Positions 1-8,103 of a DNA stretch of 64,000 bases are shown here, piece by piece. Position numbers and translations under genes: made by a program. Position 1 is the first letter of the stretch, and each line of letters opens with the position of its first letter. Below the pieces are notes generated by a model. The model was not told where the DNA came from. It did not search any database and worked only from the letters and a program-made list of their open reading frames with translations. The stretch comes from Cuspidothrix sp046080125 (GTDB taxonomy: Bacteria; Cyanobacteriota; Cyanobacteriia; Cyanobacteriales; Nostocaceae): the NCBI GenBank assembly GCA_046080125.1, contig JBJTTJ010000221.1, positions 22,440 through 86,439 of the forward strand, in the 5' to 3' direction.

Positions 1-347
1 TCTGTAAAGCGGCTTTCTTTGGGGGGATAAATTGCGCCGGTGTGTACTTGGTCGGCAAAAGTTTCGATTTGTTCTAAGGTTTGAACTATTTCTTGGGTTA
101 GTTCGGGCGTGGGGGCTAGGTCTGGATTTCGCAACCAGTAATGTCCTACCATGCGGTTTTCATCGGGATTGGCGATCGCACCTTTTTCCAAGGCTACCAT
201 ATCCGCAAACGCCTGATCAAATCTAGACTGCAACGATTCCACGAAAGGGCTATCAAACCGCATCCGGCTGATATCTAGATACAGTCCTAATCCCTCGTGG
301 TAATATAACCAATCTTGGTATCGTTGCCAAAGTTCCTTAGCATCCAT
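1..347 (-). CDS. pgi: Glucose-6-phosphate isomerase, N-terminal part (cut by window edge)
   Basis: Only the first 115 codons are in the window; the rest lies to the left. The product interconverts glucose-6-phosphate and fructose-6-phosphate in the cytoplasm, feeding glycolysis, glycogen synthesis and the oxidative pentose phosphate pathway. I recognise the cyanobacterial Pgi N-terminus: it opens MDAKELWQRYQDWLYYHEGL and contains GHYWLRNPDLAPTPEL near residues 70-85. The catalytic SIS domains are outside the window. The start is the ATG at 347, where homology begins. No clear Shine-Dalgarno is visible. A 57-codon open remnant lies just upstream (360-533), and natC is divergent at 617. Confidence 0.9.
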   Translation of the reverse strand, partial: MDAKELWQRYQDWLYYHEGLGLYLDISRMRFDSPFVESLQSRFDQAFADMVALEKGAIANPDENRMVGHYWLRNPDLAPTPELTQEIVQTLEQIETFADQVHTGAIYPPKESRFT

Positions 348-359
348 AAGAGGGAATTC

Positions 360-533
360 TCAAATATGTTGATCAAACTCCAGTTTAATGTATGGTTTTG
401 GCGATCCCTGCTTTGCCTGATACAGTTTTTGACACTCTCTAATTTCAGACCGGTATTTGGGCGTTAGGCGGTGATAAGGATTGTTAATTTTTCTTATCTT
501 TTCTTCATCCAGTTGTGTATCTGCTTCTGTGAC
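360..533 (-). pseudogene. Unrecognised 3' gene remnant upstream of pgi
   Basis: A 57-codon open frame between two in-frame stops, without ATG, GTG or TTG start. It ends 12 bases before the pgi start. The translation is strongly charged and protein-like; it includes NNPYHRLTPKYRSEIRE and ends IKLEFDQHI. I do not recognise the family. The missing start and coding-like composition suggest the surviving tail of a gene whose 5' part was lost between here and natC. It could also be chance. Confidence 0.3.
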
Positions 534-616
534 TCACCATGAGTTCACGTCAACACTTGACAATAAGGTAGACTACATTTTATTCCCTTGCATTTTTAGA
601 ATCATCACCGACCAAT

Positions 617-1750
617 ATGATTGAATATCTCATTTTTCTGGCTATTTCTACTGCTATTTTCGCATTATTTGCACTGGGACTCAATCTCCAATGGGGTTTT
701 ACGGGTTTAATTAATTTTGGACATATCGCTTTCATGACTTTAGGCGCTTATACAACAGTATTATTAAGTTTGAAAGGTGTACCTTTATTATTATCAGCTT
801 TGATAGGAGGATTTGTCGCTGCTATATTAGGTTTAATAATTGGGTTGGCAACTTTGCGCTTAAGAGAAGATTATTTATCAATTGTCACTATTGGTACGGG
901 AGAATTAATTCGCTTAATAGTCAATAATCAGGATTTACCTGTAGGTAATACCTGGATATCGGGATCTTTCGGTGTACAAAGTTATGTAATCCCCCTATCA
1001 AGCACTCCCAATTTATTTGTGGGTGGTGTAATGATCGGGATTCTCAGTTTATTAACAGGAATAACCTTATTTTCTCTCTGGGGTTGGGTACAAACTGCTC
1101 GAATTTATGCCCATGATCATACCCTTAGAAATGGAAGTAGGCAACAGGAATTTATGTCTCGGTTAATCGTAGGAATTGCTTTAGGATTATTGGCTATAGC
1201 CATCTATATTTCTGGTGTAGTAGGATTGTACAATTACAATCCCAAGGCGGGTTTAATGCTGTTGTCCTTATTATTTTTAGCCTTTGTATTTTGGCGATTA
1301 GAAATTTTAGTGCGATCGCCTTGGGGCAGAGTGTTAAAATCTATCCGTGAAGATGAAGAAATTCCTAAAGCCCTAGGAAAAAACGTCTTTTCCTATAAAC
1401 TACAATCTTTAATGTTAGGGGGGGCAATCGCTGGTATAGCTGGGGCATTTTTTGCCTGGCAACTAGCAGCAATCTACCCCGACAACTTTCAACCACAACT
1501 TACCTTCGATGCCTGGATTATGGTAATTCTAGGTGGTTCAGGGAATAATATGGGAAGTATTTTAGGTGCGGTTATCTACTTTGCCTACGATGCCCTCACT
1601 AGAGAATTTTTACCAAAAATTGTTCCCCTAGATGTGGAACGGATTGGCGCTTTTCGGATCATGTTTATCGGTTTACTATTGATGGTCTTGATGATTTGGC
1701 GACCTCAAGGTATCTTAGGGAAAAAGGAGGAACTTACTCTTGGTAAATAA
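617..1750 (+). CDS. natC: Neutral amino acid ABC transporter permease NatC (LivM family)
   Basis: Inner-membrane permease of a branched-chain/neutral amino acid ABC importer. The 377 residues are mostly hydrophobic helices. The LivM-type opening ALGLNLQWGFTGLINFGHIA is at residues 20-39, and the cytoplasmic EAA-like loop near 240-255 reads SPWGRVLKSIREDEEIPKAL. A longer extracytoplasmic insert around residues 155-180 is typical of cyanobacterial NatC. The stop overlaps the start of the ATPase gene, so translation is coupled. From memory, natC and natA are adjacent in PCC 7120, while natB, natD and natE lie elsewhere, as seems true here. UrtC of the urea transporter is a relative, but no urt genes surround it. 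In heterocyst formers the Nat system helps recapture and exchange amino acids along the filament. Confidence 0.78.
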   Translation: MIEYLIFLAISTAIFALFALGLNLQWGFTGLINFGHIAFMTLGAYTTVLLSLKGVPLLLSALIGGFVAAILGLIIGLATLRLREDYLSIVTIGTGELIRLIVNNQDLPVGNTWISGSFGVQSYVIPLSSTPNLFVGGVMIGILSLLTGITLFSLWGWVQTARIYAHDHTLRNGSRQQEFMSRLIVGIALGLLAIAIYISGVVGLYNYNPKAGLMLLSLLFLAFVFWRLEILVRSPWGRVLKSIREDEEIPKALGKNVFSYKLQSLMLGGAIAGIAGAFFAWQLAAIYPDNFQPQLTFDAWIMVILGGSGNNMGSILGAVIYFAYDALTREFLPKIVPLDVERIGAFRIMFIGLLLMVLMIWRPQGILGKKEELTLGK

Positions 1751-2528
1751 TATCAAATCATCCAAACTACCCCTATTGGCTGCTACTGGACTTTGTAAAA
1801 ATTTCGGCGGGATTAAAGCAGTTCAAGAAGCTAATATCGAAGTCATTAAAGGTAGTATTACTGGGTTAATTGGTCCTAATGGTGCTGGTAAAACTACCTT
1901 ATTTAATTTACTCTCTAATTTTATCCGTCCAGATAAAGGTCGAGTCATCTTTGATGGTGAACCAATTCATCAGTTACAACCATACCAAATCGCCCAACAA
2001 GGACTAGTAAGAACTTTCCAAGTCGCCCGGACATTATCGAAATTATCAGTATTAGAAAATATGTTACTGGGAGCACAAAAACAAACCGGGGAAAACTTCT
2101 GGCAAGCACAACTTCAAACCCATATTGTCGCTAAAGAAGAAAGGCAATTAAAAGAACAGGCCATGTTTCTATTAGAATCCGTAGGCCTGGACAAAAAGGC
2201 CGCTGATTATGCAGGCGGTTTATCTGGAGGACAACGGAAACTTTTAGAAATTGGCCGGGCATTGATGACTAATCCTAAGTTAATATTGTTAGATGAACCC
2301 GCCGCTGGTGTTAATCCTAAGTTAATTGACGAAATAAGCGATCGCATTTTATCTTGGAATCGTAACGACAAGATGACATTTTTAATTATTGAACATAACA
2401 TGGATGTAGTTATGTCCCTATGTGATACAGTTTGGGTATTAGCTGAAGGCAAAAACTTGGCCGTGGGTACACCTACAGAAATCCAAAATAATGTTAAGGT
2501 TTTAGAAGCCTATTTAGGACTACAATAG
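1740..2528 (+). CDS. natA: Neutral amino acid ABC transporter ATPase NatA (LivG family)
   Basis: Cytoplasmic ATP-hydrolysing subunit partnering the LivM-type permease. Walker A GPNGAGKT is at residues 45-52, the signature LSGGQRKLLEIGRAL near 161-175, and Walker B LILLDEPAAGVNP just after it. The extended LivG-type C-terminus (GTPTEIQNNVKVLEAYLG) is present. Start is TTG at 1740, supported by a strong AAGGAGG at 1724-1730; it overlaps the natC stop by 11 bases. No ATG lies nearby in frame. Two ATPases (NatA and NatE) serve this importer in PCC 7120, and the one paired with natC is NatA. A general LivG label is safe if the assignment is wrong. Confidence 0.78.
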   Translation: MVNNIKSSKLPLLAATGLCKNFGGIKAVQEANIEVIKGSITGLIGPNGAGKTTLFNLLSNFIRPDKGRVIFDGEPIHQLQPYQIAQQGLVRTFQVARTLSKLSVLENMLLGAQKQTGENFWQAQLQTHIVAKEERQLKEQAMFLLESVGLDKKAADYAGGLSGGQRKLLEIGRALMTNPKLILLDEPAAGVNPKLIDEISDRILSWNRNDKMTFLIIEHNMDVVMSLCDTVWVLAEGKNLAVGTPTEIQNNVKVLEAYLGLQ

Positions 2529-2609
2529 TAGGGATTCAACACTGCTAAATCCAATCATAAAGAACACTTTTATCCTCTCTGTCACCCGTCCCCTATTGTC
2601 TACCCCCCT

Positions 2610-3971
2610 GTGAGTAACCGTAATCTACAAAACACACATTTAAACCGCGCTCGTGCTAGTCTCAGACAAGCATTATCTTGGTACGGACACCTCCGTAAAT
2701 CGGCACAACTAGCAGCAAATCCACAATTAGCAGCTTTACTTAAACCAGAAATAGAAACCTTAACTGCTACACTCAGTAAATTAGATACTAATGTAATTAG
2801 AATTGCCGCTTTTGGTATAGTTAGTCGCGGCAAATCAGCAGTCCTAAATTCACTTTTGGGAGAAAAAATTCTGCAAACAGGTCCATTAAATGGTGTCACT
2901 CAATGGCCACGTTCTGTACGCTGGAAACCAGGTGATAAGGTATTGGTTGAACTAATTGATACCCCCGGTTTAGATGAAATTGAAGGCGATTCACGGGCGC
3001 AAATGGCACGGGATGTAGCGCGTCAAGCTGATTTAATCTTATTTGTAGTTTCTGGAGATATTACTAGAACGGAATATCAAGGATTATTGGAATTACGTCA
3101 AGCACAAAAACCTTTAATTTTAGTATTTAATAAAATTGATTTATATCCAGATACAGATAGAAATACAATTTACAAAAATCTCCAACAATTGGGGGCAGGA
3201 AATTTACAAAATAAGCCCTTATTACCTGATGAAATTGTGATGATATCTGCTGAACCTGCCCCAGTGCAGGTTAAGGTGGAATATGCCGATGGTACTATTA
3301 ATTATGAATGGGAAACACCACTACCACAGGTGGAGGAACTAAAACAAACAATATTGAATATCTTAAATAGAGAAGGACGACCTCTTTTAGCTTTAAATGC
3401 ACTTATTCAAGCTAGGGAATCAGAACAAAATATCGCCCAAAAAACCGTTGATATCCGGGAAAAAGAAGCAGAAGATATGATTTGGAAGTTTAGCCAATAT
3501 AAAGCGATCGCTATTGCTTTAAATCCCATTGCTTTTTTAGATATAATTGGTGGTTTAATTACAGATTTAGCCTTAATTCGGGCTTTAGCTAAATTATATG
3601 GTTTACCAATGACTAGCTATGAAGCTAGTAAATTATTAAAAAAAATCTTATTCAGTTCCGGTGGGTTATTATTAAGCGAAATCGGCAGCAGTTTCATATT
3701 AGGATTAGGTAAAAGTACCGCAGCGATCGCCAGTGGCGATAATCCGGTTAATATTACTACTTTTGCTAGTAGTGCTATTATCCAAGCTGGAATTGCCGGT
3801 TATGGTGCTTATATAGTTGGTAAATCCGCAAAACTATATCTGGAAAAAGGCTGCACTTGGGGACAGCTAGGATCTAATACCGTCATTCAGGAGATCCTAT
3901 CACAAGTTGATAAAAATACTATTTTATATCGTCTACAGCAGGAATTAGGCGGTAATTTTGGTGAGGTGTAA
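2610..3971 (+). CDS. Dynamin/Era-like GTPase with C-terminal DUF697 domain
   Basis: A 453-residue P-loop GTPase, probably membrane-associated. G1 is GIVSRGKS at residues 69-76, G3 DTPG at 117-120 and G4 NKID at 174-177. After the G domain come a charged helix and hydrophobic stretches near 296-325 and 350-375, matching the DUF697 region common in cyanobacteria. The start is GTG at 2610. Substrates are unknown; related bacterial proteins are linked to membrane stress and remodelling. It follows natA by 81 bases on the same strand and may be co-transcribed. A longer paralogue with two N-terminal membrane helices lies at 34756. Confidence 0.75.
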   Translation: MSNRNLQNTHLNRARASLRQALSWYGHLRKSAQLAANPQLAALLKPEIETLTATLSKLDTNVIRIAAFGIVSRGKSAVLNSLLGEKILQTGPLNGVTQWPRSVRWKPGDKVLVELIDTPGLDEIEGDSRAQMARDVARQADLILFVVSGDITRTEYQGLLELRQAQKPLILVFNKIDLYPDTDRNTIYKNLQQLGAGNLQNKPLLPDEIVMISAEPAPVQVKVEYADGTINYEWETPLPQVEELKQTILNILNREGRPLLALNALIQARESEQNIAQKTVDIREKEAEDMIWKFSQYKAIAIALNPIAFLDIIGGLITDLALIRALAKLYGLPMTSYEASKLLKKILFSSGGLLLSEIGSSFILGLGKSTAAIASGDNPVNITTFASSAIIQAGIAGYGAYIVGKSAKLYLEKGCTWGQLGSNTVIQEILSQVDKNTILYRLQQELGGNFGEV

Positions 3972-4169
3972 AATTGCCTTGGTAGGGATTTATCAATGCC
4001 AAATCCTAAATAAATTCCCACTCCCGAATTCCTGTAATCAATTTATAATTTATGGTGACAATTAATATAGCCTTTCCCAGTCTCATGAGGTACACCCTAA
4101 TTTATTTACTGTCCCCTGTTCCCTAAAACTAAAAAACTCTGTACCCCACGCTTCTTGGTAAATGCTATA

Positions 4170-4988
4170 TCATATTTTCCCAAACTCCTGAATTACTTGC
4201 TTTGTAATTTCTTGAATTGCTGCTAAAGTCGGTGGCATAGTTTCGTTTTCCATTCCCAACCATAAAAGATATTCAATATTCCCCGCAGGTCCAGTGATTG
4301 GCGACCAAGTTAAACCTTTATATTTCCATCCTAATTCTAAAGACCCTTGCATGACCTGAAAAATCGCATCAGCTTGGTCATTATGATCGCGGACAACGCC
4401 CTTTTTACCTATCCGAGACTTGCCAACTTCAAATTGTGGTTTCACTAGGCATACAGCCTCTCTTGGAGCTTGTGTCAATCCCCATACCGCCGGCAAAATT
4501 TTAGTTAAAGAAATAAACGATACATCCACAACTACCAAATCAGGAAATACGGCATTTTCAGCATATAAATCCTCTGGTTGTAGTTGGCGTAAATTGGTAC
4601 GTTCCTTTAAAATTACCCGTTGATCATTTCTAATTTTCCAGTCAACTTGTCCATAACCAACATCTACGCCATAAACTTGTTTTGCACCGGCTTGTAATAA
4701 ACAATCTGTAAACCCACCTGTTGAAATTCCGCCGTCTAAACAAATGCGGTTAACTACGGAAATTTTAAAAAATTCCAAAGCTTTCGCTAGTTTTTCTCCA
4801 CCACGAGAAACAAAAGGAGGACGTTCTTTAATATGAATTTGTGCTGTAATATCAACTTCTGTCCCGATTTTATCAACCTGATGTTGATTCACCATCACCT
4901 CCCCGGCCTGAATTAACCGTTGTGCTTGCTGACGGGAGGGACATAATCCCAAATCTACTAATAATGTATCCAATCGTTGTTTAGCCAA
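4170..4988 (-). CDS. tlyA: TlyA-family rRNA 2'-O-methyltransferase
   Basis: 272 residues. The N-terminal S4 RNA-binding domain (about 1-62) includes RLDTLLVDLGLCPSRQQAQR. The Rossmann methyltransferase domain follows, starting near FVSRGGEKLAKAL; its SAM-binding loop is LDGGISTGGFTDCLL near residues 84-98. The FtsJ-type catalytic pattern is visible: K in SRGGEKL, D in VVVDVSFISL, and K in LVKPQFE. Family members methylate cytidines of 16S and 23S rRNA and are also annotated as hemolysin A. The gene is convergent with the upstream GTPase gene and stands alone. The start is ATG at 4988. Confidence 0.9.
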   Translation of the reverse strand: MAKQRLDTLLVDLGLCPSRQQAQRLIQAGEVMVNQHQVDKIGTEVDITAQIHIKERPPFVSRGGEKLAKALEFFKISVVNRICLDGGISTGGFTDCLLQAGAKQVYGVDVGYGQVDWKIRNDQRVILKERTNLRQLQPEDLYAENAVFPDLVVVDVSFISLTKILPAVWGLTQAPREAVCLVKPQFEVGKSRIGKKGVVRDHNDQADAIFQVMQGSLELGWKYKGLTWSPITGPAGNIEYLLWLGMENETMPPTLAAIQEITKQVIQEFGKI

Positions 4989-5308
4989 TGTTACTTTCTC
5001 ACCTGTGTTTACGTACTTTACCTATCAAAAACCCCAACCCCCCCCGCAAACCAGGAGGGGGCTGAGGATGTATCTGATCCAAATGCATACCGCTATATGT
5101 AGATTTAATTGGTTGTAGGGTGTTTCAAACAGCATAAATCATGCAAGTTGCTAGTTATATTGGGACAATCAAAGGTTTTGATTGCTGTCACCTGTCACCC
5201 ACTATAAATTTATAATTTTTAACGATAATACTGTAAATATTTATGATATATATAAAGCACGGTATTCCTACTTTAAAACCGTAGATTATTTGTAGAGGTG
5301 TAGCATCA
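4989..5308. other. Intergenic region between tlyA and the cysA-type gene
   Basis: 320 bases of divergent promoter space. The left part carries a degenerate C-rich/G-rich inverted repeat at about 5026-5068, related to the CCCCTCTCC-type repeat near 63757. The right part (5205-5300) is very AT-rich and presumably holds the promoter of the downstream ATPase gene. I see no RNA gene or ORF. Confidence 0.4.
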
Positions 5309-6325
5309 GTGGGCATAGTAGTTGAAAACGTCTCTAAACAATTTGGTAGTTTCCAAGCAGTTGAACAGGTAAATCTGGAAATTCAAAGCGGTTCGCTGGT
5401 AGCTTTACTCGGTCCATCGGGATCTGGTAAATCTACCCTATTGCGGTTGATAGCAGGTTTAGAAACACCGGATAGGGGGAAAATTATTCTTACGGGTAAG
5501 GATGCAACTTATCAAAGTGTGCAAGAACGGAATATTGGCTTTGTTTTTCAGCACTATGCCCTATTTAAACATTTAACAGTTCGTAAAAACATCGCCTTTG
5601 GGTTAGAAATTCGCAAAGCCCCGAAAAAGAAAATTGAAGCCAGAGTAGAACAGTTGCTAGAATTAGTACAATTGAGTGGATTAGGCGATCGCTATCCTTC
5701 TCAACTCTCAGGTGGACAAAGACAAAGGGTAGCACTAGCTAGAGCATTGGCCGTAGAACCCAATGTATTATTATTAGATGAACCATTTGGCGCTCTTGAT
5801 GCCAAAGTCCGTAAAGACTTACGAGCTTGGTTACGCGGTCTCCATGATGAATTTCATGTCACCACAGTTTTTGTTACCCATGATCAAGAAGAAGCTATGG
5901 AAGTTGCTGACGAGATTGTAGTCATGAATAAAGGCAAAGTAGAACAGGTAGGAACACCCGCCGCCATTTATGATCATCCTGCTTCTGCATTTGTGATGAG
6001 CTTTATTGGACCAGTAAATGTCCTACCCAGTTCTGCCAAAATTTTCCAAAGTAGCGGTTTGCAATTAGCACATCCAGAAACATTTTTACGCCCCCAAGAT
6101 ATCATCATCGAAACCGTGAGTAATGGAATAACTGCACAAGCTACAGTTAGCAGAATCATCCATTTAGGCTGGGAAATTCAAGTAGAATTAACCTTAGATG
6201 ACGGGCAAAAGATGATCGCACATTTAACAAGAGAACGGTTTGATGAATTAAAATTAGAACCCCAACACAAGGTTTACGTTAAGCCAAAAGACGCTAAATC
6301 TTTTCCTCTTTATTATTCGATTTAG
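5309..6325 (+). CDS. cysA: CysA-type sulfate/thiosulfate ABC transporter ATPase, stand-alone
   Basis: 338-residue ATPase of the sulfate/molybdate importer group. Walker A GPSGSGKS is at residues 35-42, the signature LSGGQRQRVALARAL near 134-148, and Walker B LLLDEPFGALDAK right after. The H-loop is VFVTHDQEEAME. A C-terminal TOBE-like regulatory region (about 235-335) is present. The start is GTG at 5309. No sbpA, cysT or cysW lies beside it, so it is an orphan ATPase that would need permeases encoded elsewhere. The pairing with sulfate rests on family resemblance only. Confidence 0.75.
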   Translation: MGIVVENVSKQFGSFQAVEQVNLEIQSGSLVALLGPSGSGKSTLLRLIAGLETPDRGKIILTGKDATYQSVQERNIGFVFQHYALFKHLTVRKNIAFGLEIRKAPKKKIEARVEQLLELVQLSGLGDRYPSQLSGGQRQRVALARALAVEPNVLLLDEPFGALDAKVRKDLRAWLRGLHDEFHVTTVFVTHDQEEAMEVADEIVVMNKGKVEQVGTPAAIYDHPASAFVMSFIGPVNVLPSSAKIFQSSGLQLAHPETFLRPQDIIIETVSNGITAQATVSRIIHLGWEIQVELTLDDGQKMIAHLTRERFDELKLEPQHKVYVKPKDAKSFPLYYSI

Positions 6326-6537
6326 GGAAGAGCTAATACTTCGGTCTACTTAGAGGCTGTTTTAAAATCTGTGGTTGATGTATCAAATATTTCTACCCCA
6401 CCCTAACTCCACCCTTACTAAGGGGAGGGAACTGGATTTTTACAATTTCTCCTCTTGAATAAGGGGTGATGAAAATTAGGGTTTAACAAGCTTAGTAATC
6501 AGAAGAGGCAAGAGGCAAGATATTTACCAATTACCAA

Positions 6538-7533
6538 TTAAATCAAAGATTTTACTCTTTCAGATTCCTTACCTAATCCTACCAATTGGGCACTGTATTC
6601 CCACATCATTTTACCTTTTTCGTCATCTCGTGCTTGGGGGGAAACCCTTTGCACAAAAGATTCCCGCCCTTCTTTTTGGCGATTTCCCCAACTCCAGTAA
6701 ATACCAGATTGTTTGTATTCAGGATCAGCTACTACCATAGCTACGCGTTCTCCTGATAATTCTTCAGTGACAAATCCCCCAGTAATATACTTTTGGAAAA
6801 TGGGGAAAAGTTTCTGAAATAAAGGATAGTGATTACGGAATAAAGCCGTTGTAGCCACACAACCGGGATAAAGAGAACTGAAGGTAATTCCAGTAGATTC
6901 ATGATAACGGTTATGTAGTTCTCTCATGGTGAGAACATTGCATACTTTACTGTCTTTGTAAGCCTTAACCGGTTCAAATTGCTTACCATTAATCATGGTA
7001 ATGGGATTTTGGAAACCTGCCGCAAAACCTTCAAATTTACCTAAATCTGGGCGAGGGGGAATTTTACCACCTAATTCATCTGGGTTATGGGTAACAGTTC
7101 CTAGAATGACTAATCTTTTATCAGTAGCGGATGACTTTTGTAAATCTGCCAGCATCAAGTTACACAGTAGAAAATGTCCTAAGTGATTGGTAGTGACAGT
7201 TAATTCATATCCTTCGGGAGAAAATAGAGGTTCTTTAATTAAAGGCATATAAATGGCAGCATTGCAAACCAAAGCTTCCAAGGATTTACCCGTAGCTCTG
7301 AAGTTATTCACAAACTGTCTTACACTCTCTAAAGAGCCTAAGTCAATGTGCATGAGTGTATAGCTATTGGGGGGCATTCCCACACTCTGAGCCGCTTTTT
7401 CAGCTTTAATCAAGTCTCGACAAGCCATAATCACGTGCCATTTTCCTCTATTGGCTAAGGCCTTTGCTGCTTGTAAACCAACTCCCGAAGAAGCACCTGT
7501 GATAATTACTGTTGACTGACGATTTTGTTCCAT
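6538..7533 (-). CDS. por: Light-dependent protochlorophyllide oxidoreductase
   Basis: Uses NADPH and light to reduce ring D of protochlorophyllide to chlorophyllide, a late step of chlorophyll synthesis at the thylakoid or plasma membrane. It is a short-chain dehydrogenase of 331 residues. The nucleotide-binding motif TGASSGVG is at residues 12-19, the NAA motif near 91-93, and the catalytic YxxxK is Y192 and K196 within AYKDSKVCN, the hallmark of POR. The C-terminus (YWSWGNRQKEGRESFVQRVS) is also typical. Start is ATG at 7533. The gene stands alone; chlM, another chlorophyll gene, is 26 kb away. Confidence 0.95.
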   Translation of the reverse strand: MEQNRQSTVIITGASSGVGLQAAKALANRGKWHVIMACRDLIKAEKAAQSVGMPPNSYTLMHIDLGSLESVRQFVNNFRATGKSLEALVCNAAIYMPLIKEPLFSPEGYELTVTTNHLGHFLLCNLMLADLQKSSATDKRLVILGTVTHNPDELGGKIPPRPDLGKFEGFAAGFQNPITMINGKQFEPVKAYKDSKVCNVLTMRELHNRYHESTGITFSSLYPGCVATTALFRNHYPLFQKLFPIFQKYITGGFVTEELSGERVAMVVADPEYKQSGIYWSWGNRQKEGRESFVQRVSPQARDDEKGKMMWEYSAQLVGLGKESERVKSLI

Positions 7534-7663
7534 CGCTTTAGACTCCTTTGACTATAGGTTAATTAAAAAACAGTTTATATGATCTGTAATAATCTCATAC
7601 TTTGGAAATTTCTATAGTAATACTCAATGAGTAGTTAACACAATGTAATTGAGTAAGTATTTA

Positions 7664-7769
7664 GCTATAGCACTTGTTTCCAGATCCCCGACTTCTAAGA
7701 TAGATTTATCATTTCCGAATACAATCAATCAAAGAAATCAGGGATCTGGGCATAAACAAGTGCTATGGC
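7664..7769. repeat. Inverted-repeat (MITE-like) element
   Basis: A 106-base unit with long imperfect inverted ends. The left arm runs GCTATAGCACTTGTTTCCAG then ATCCCCGACTTCT. The right arm is its complement with a few changes and ends at TGCTATGGC. The inner part AGATCCCCGACTTCT recurs at 59511, 62434 and (degenerate) 33165, so this is a dispersed family. The right arm overlaps the stop of the adjacent gene remnant. Confidence 0.7.
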
Positions 7770-8025
7770 TGAATACCTACAAATTTAGCTAATAACTCCT
7801 GGCGGGATAATTGGAGAAGTAAAGGAGTAAATTCTTCTCTGGACATGGCAATTAGGGGATTGATAATTCTTGTTAATTCCCCATCAATTTGACCGAAACG
7901 CACTTGCAAAATACTTTCAATCATAGCGCGTCTTTCTCTTTGTTTCGGGTGTAATAGGAAGCTGATGAATGGCAATGATGACAGTTTTGAATCCTTCCCC
8001 AAAAAAATAAATACCTTTGCCCTTT
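7763..8025 (-). pseudogene. Remnant of a Rpn/PD-(D/E)XK nuclease family transposase-like gene
   Basis: Two frames carry recognisable pieces. From about 8025 down, one frame encodes FKTVIIAIHQLPITPET, which resembles the conserved middle of cyanobacterial Rpn-family proteins. A second frame (ATG at 8002, 79 codons) encodes KQRERRAMIESILQVRFGQ and ends LLLQLSRQELLAKF, like the DUF4351-type C-terminus of the same family. The intervening 100 or so residues are missing and the two parts are in different frames, so the gene is a deletion and frameshift relic. The identification is from memory of the family. The 79-codon frame might still be translated, but I doubt that it is functional. Confidence 0.55.
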
Positions 8026-8103
8026 GCTATCCTTAAAACCATAAAAACAGCCACAATATACGGGTTTAGCATTGCTAAACCCCTACAAAAAACAACTTAA
8101 AAA

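Noticed and set aside
617..2528. Urea transporter urtC/urtD
   Set aside because: The permease and ATPase families overlap with Urt, but no urtA, urtB or urtE is adjacent; natC-natA adjacency fits better.
5309..6325. Complete sulfate import operon
   Set aside because: Only the ATPase gene is present; neighbours on both sides are unrelated.
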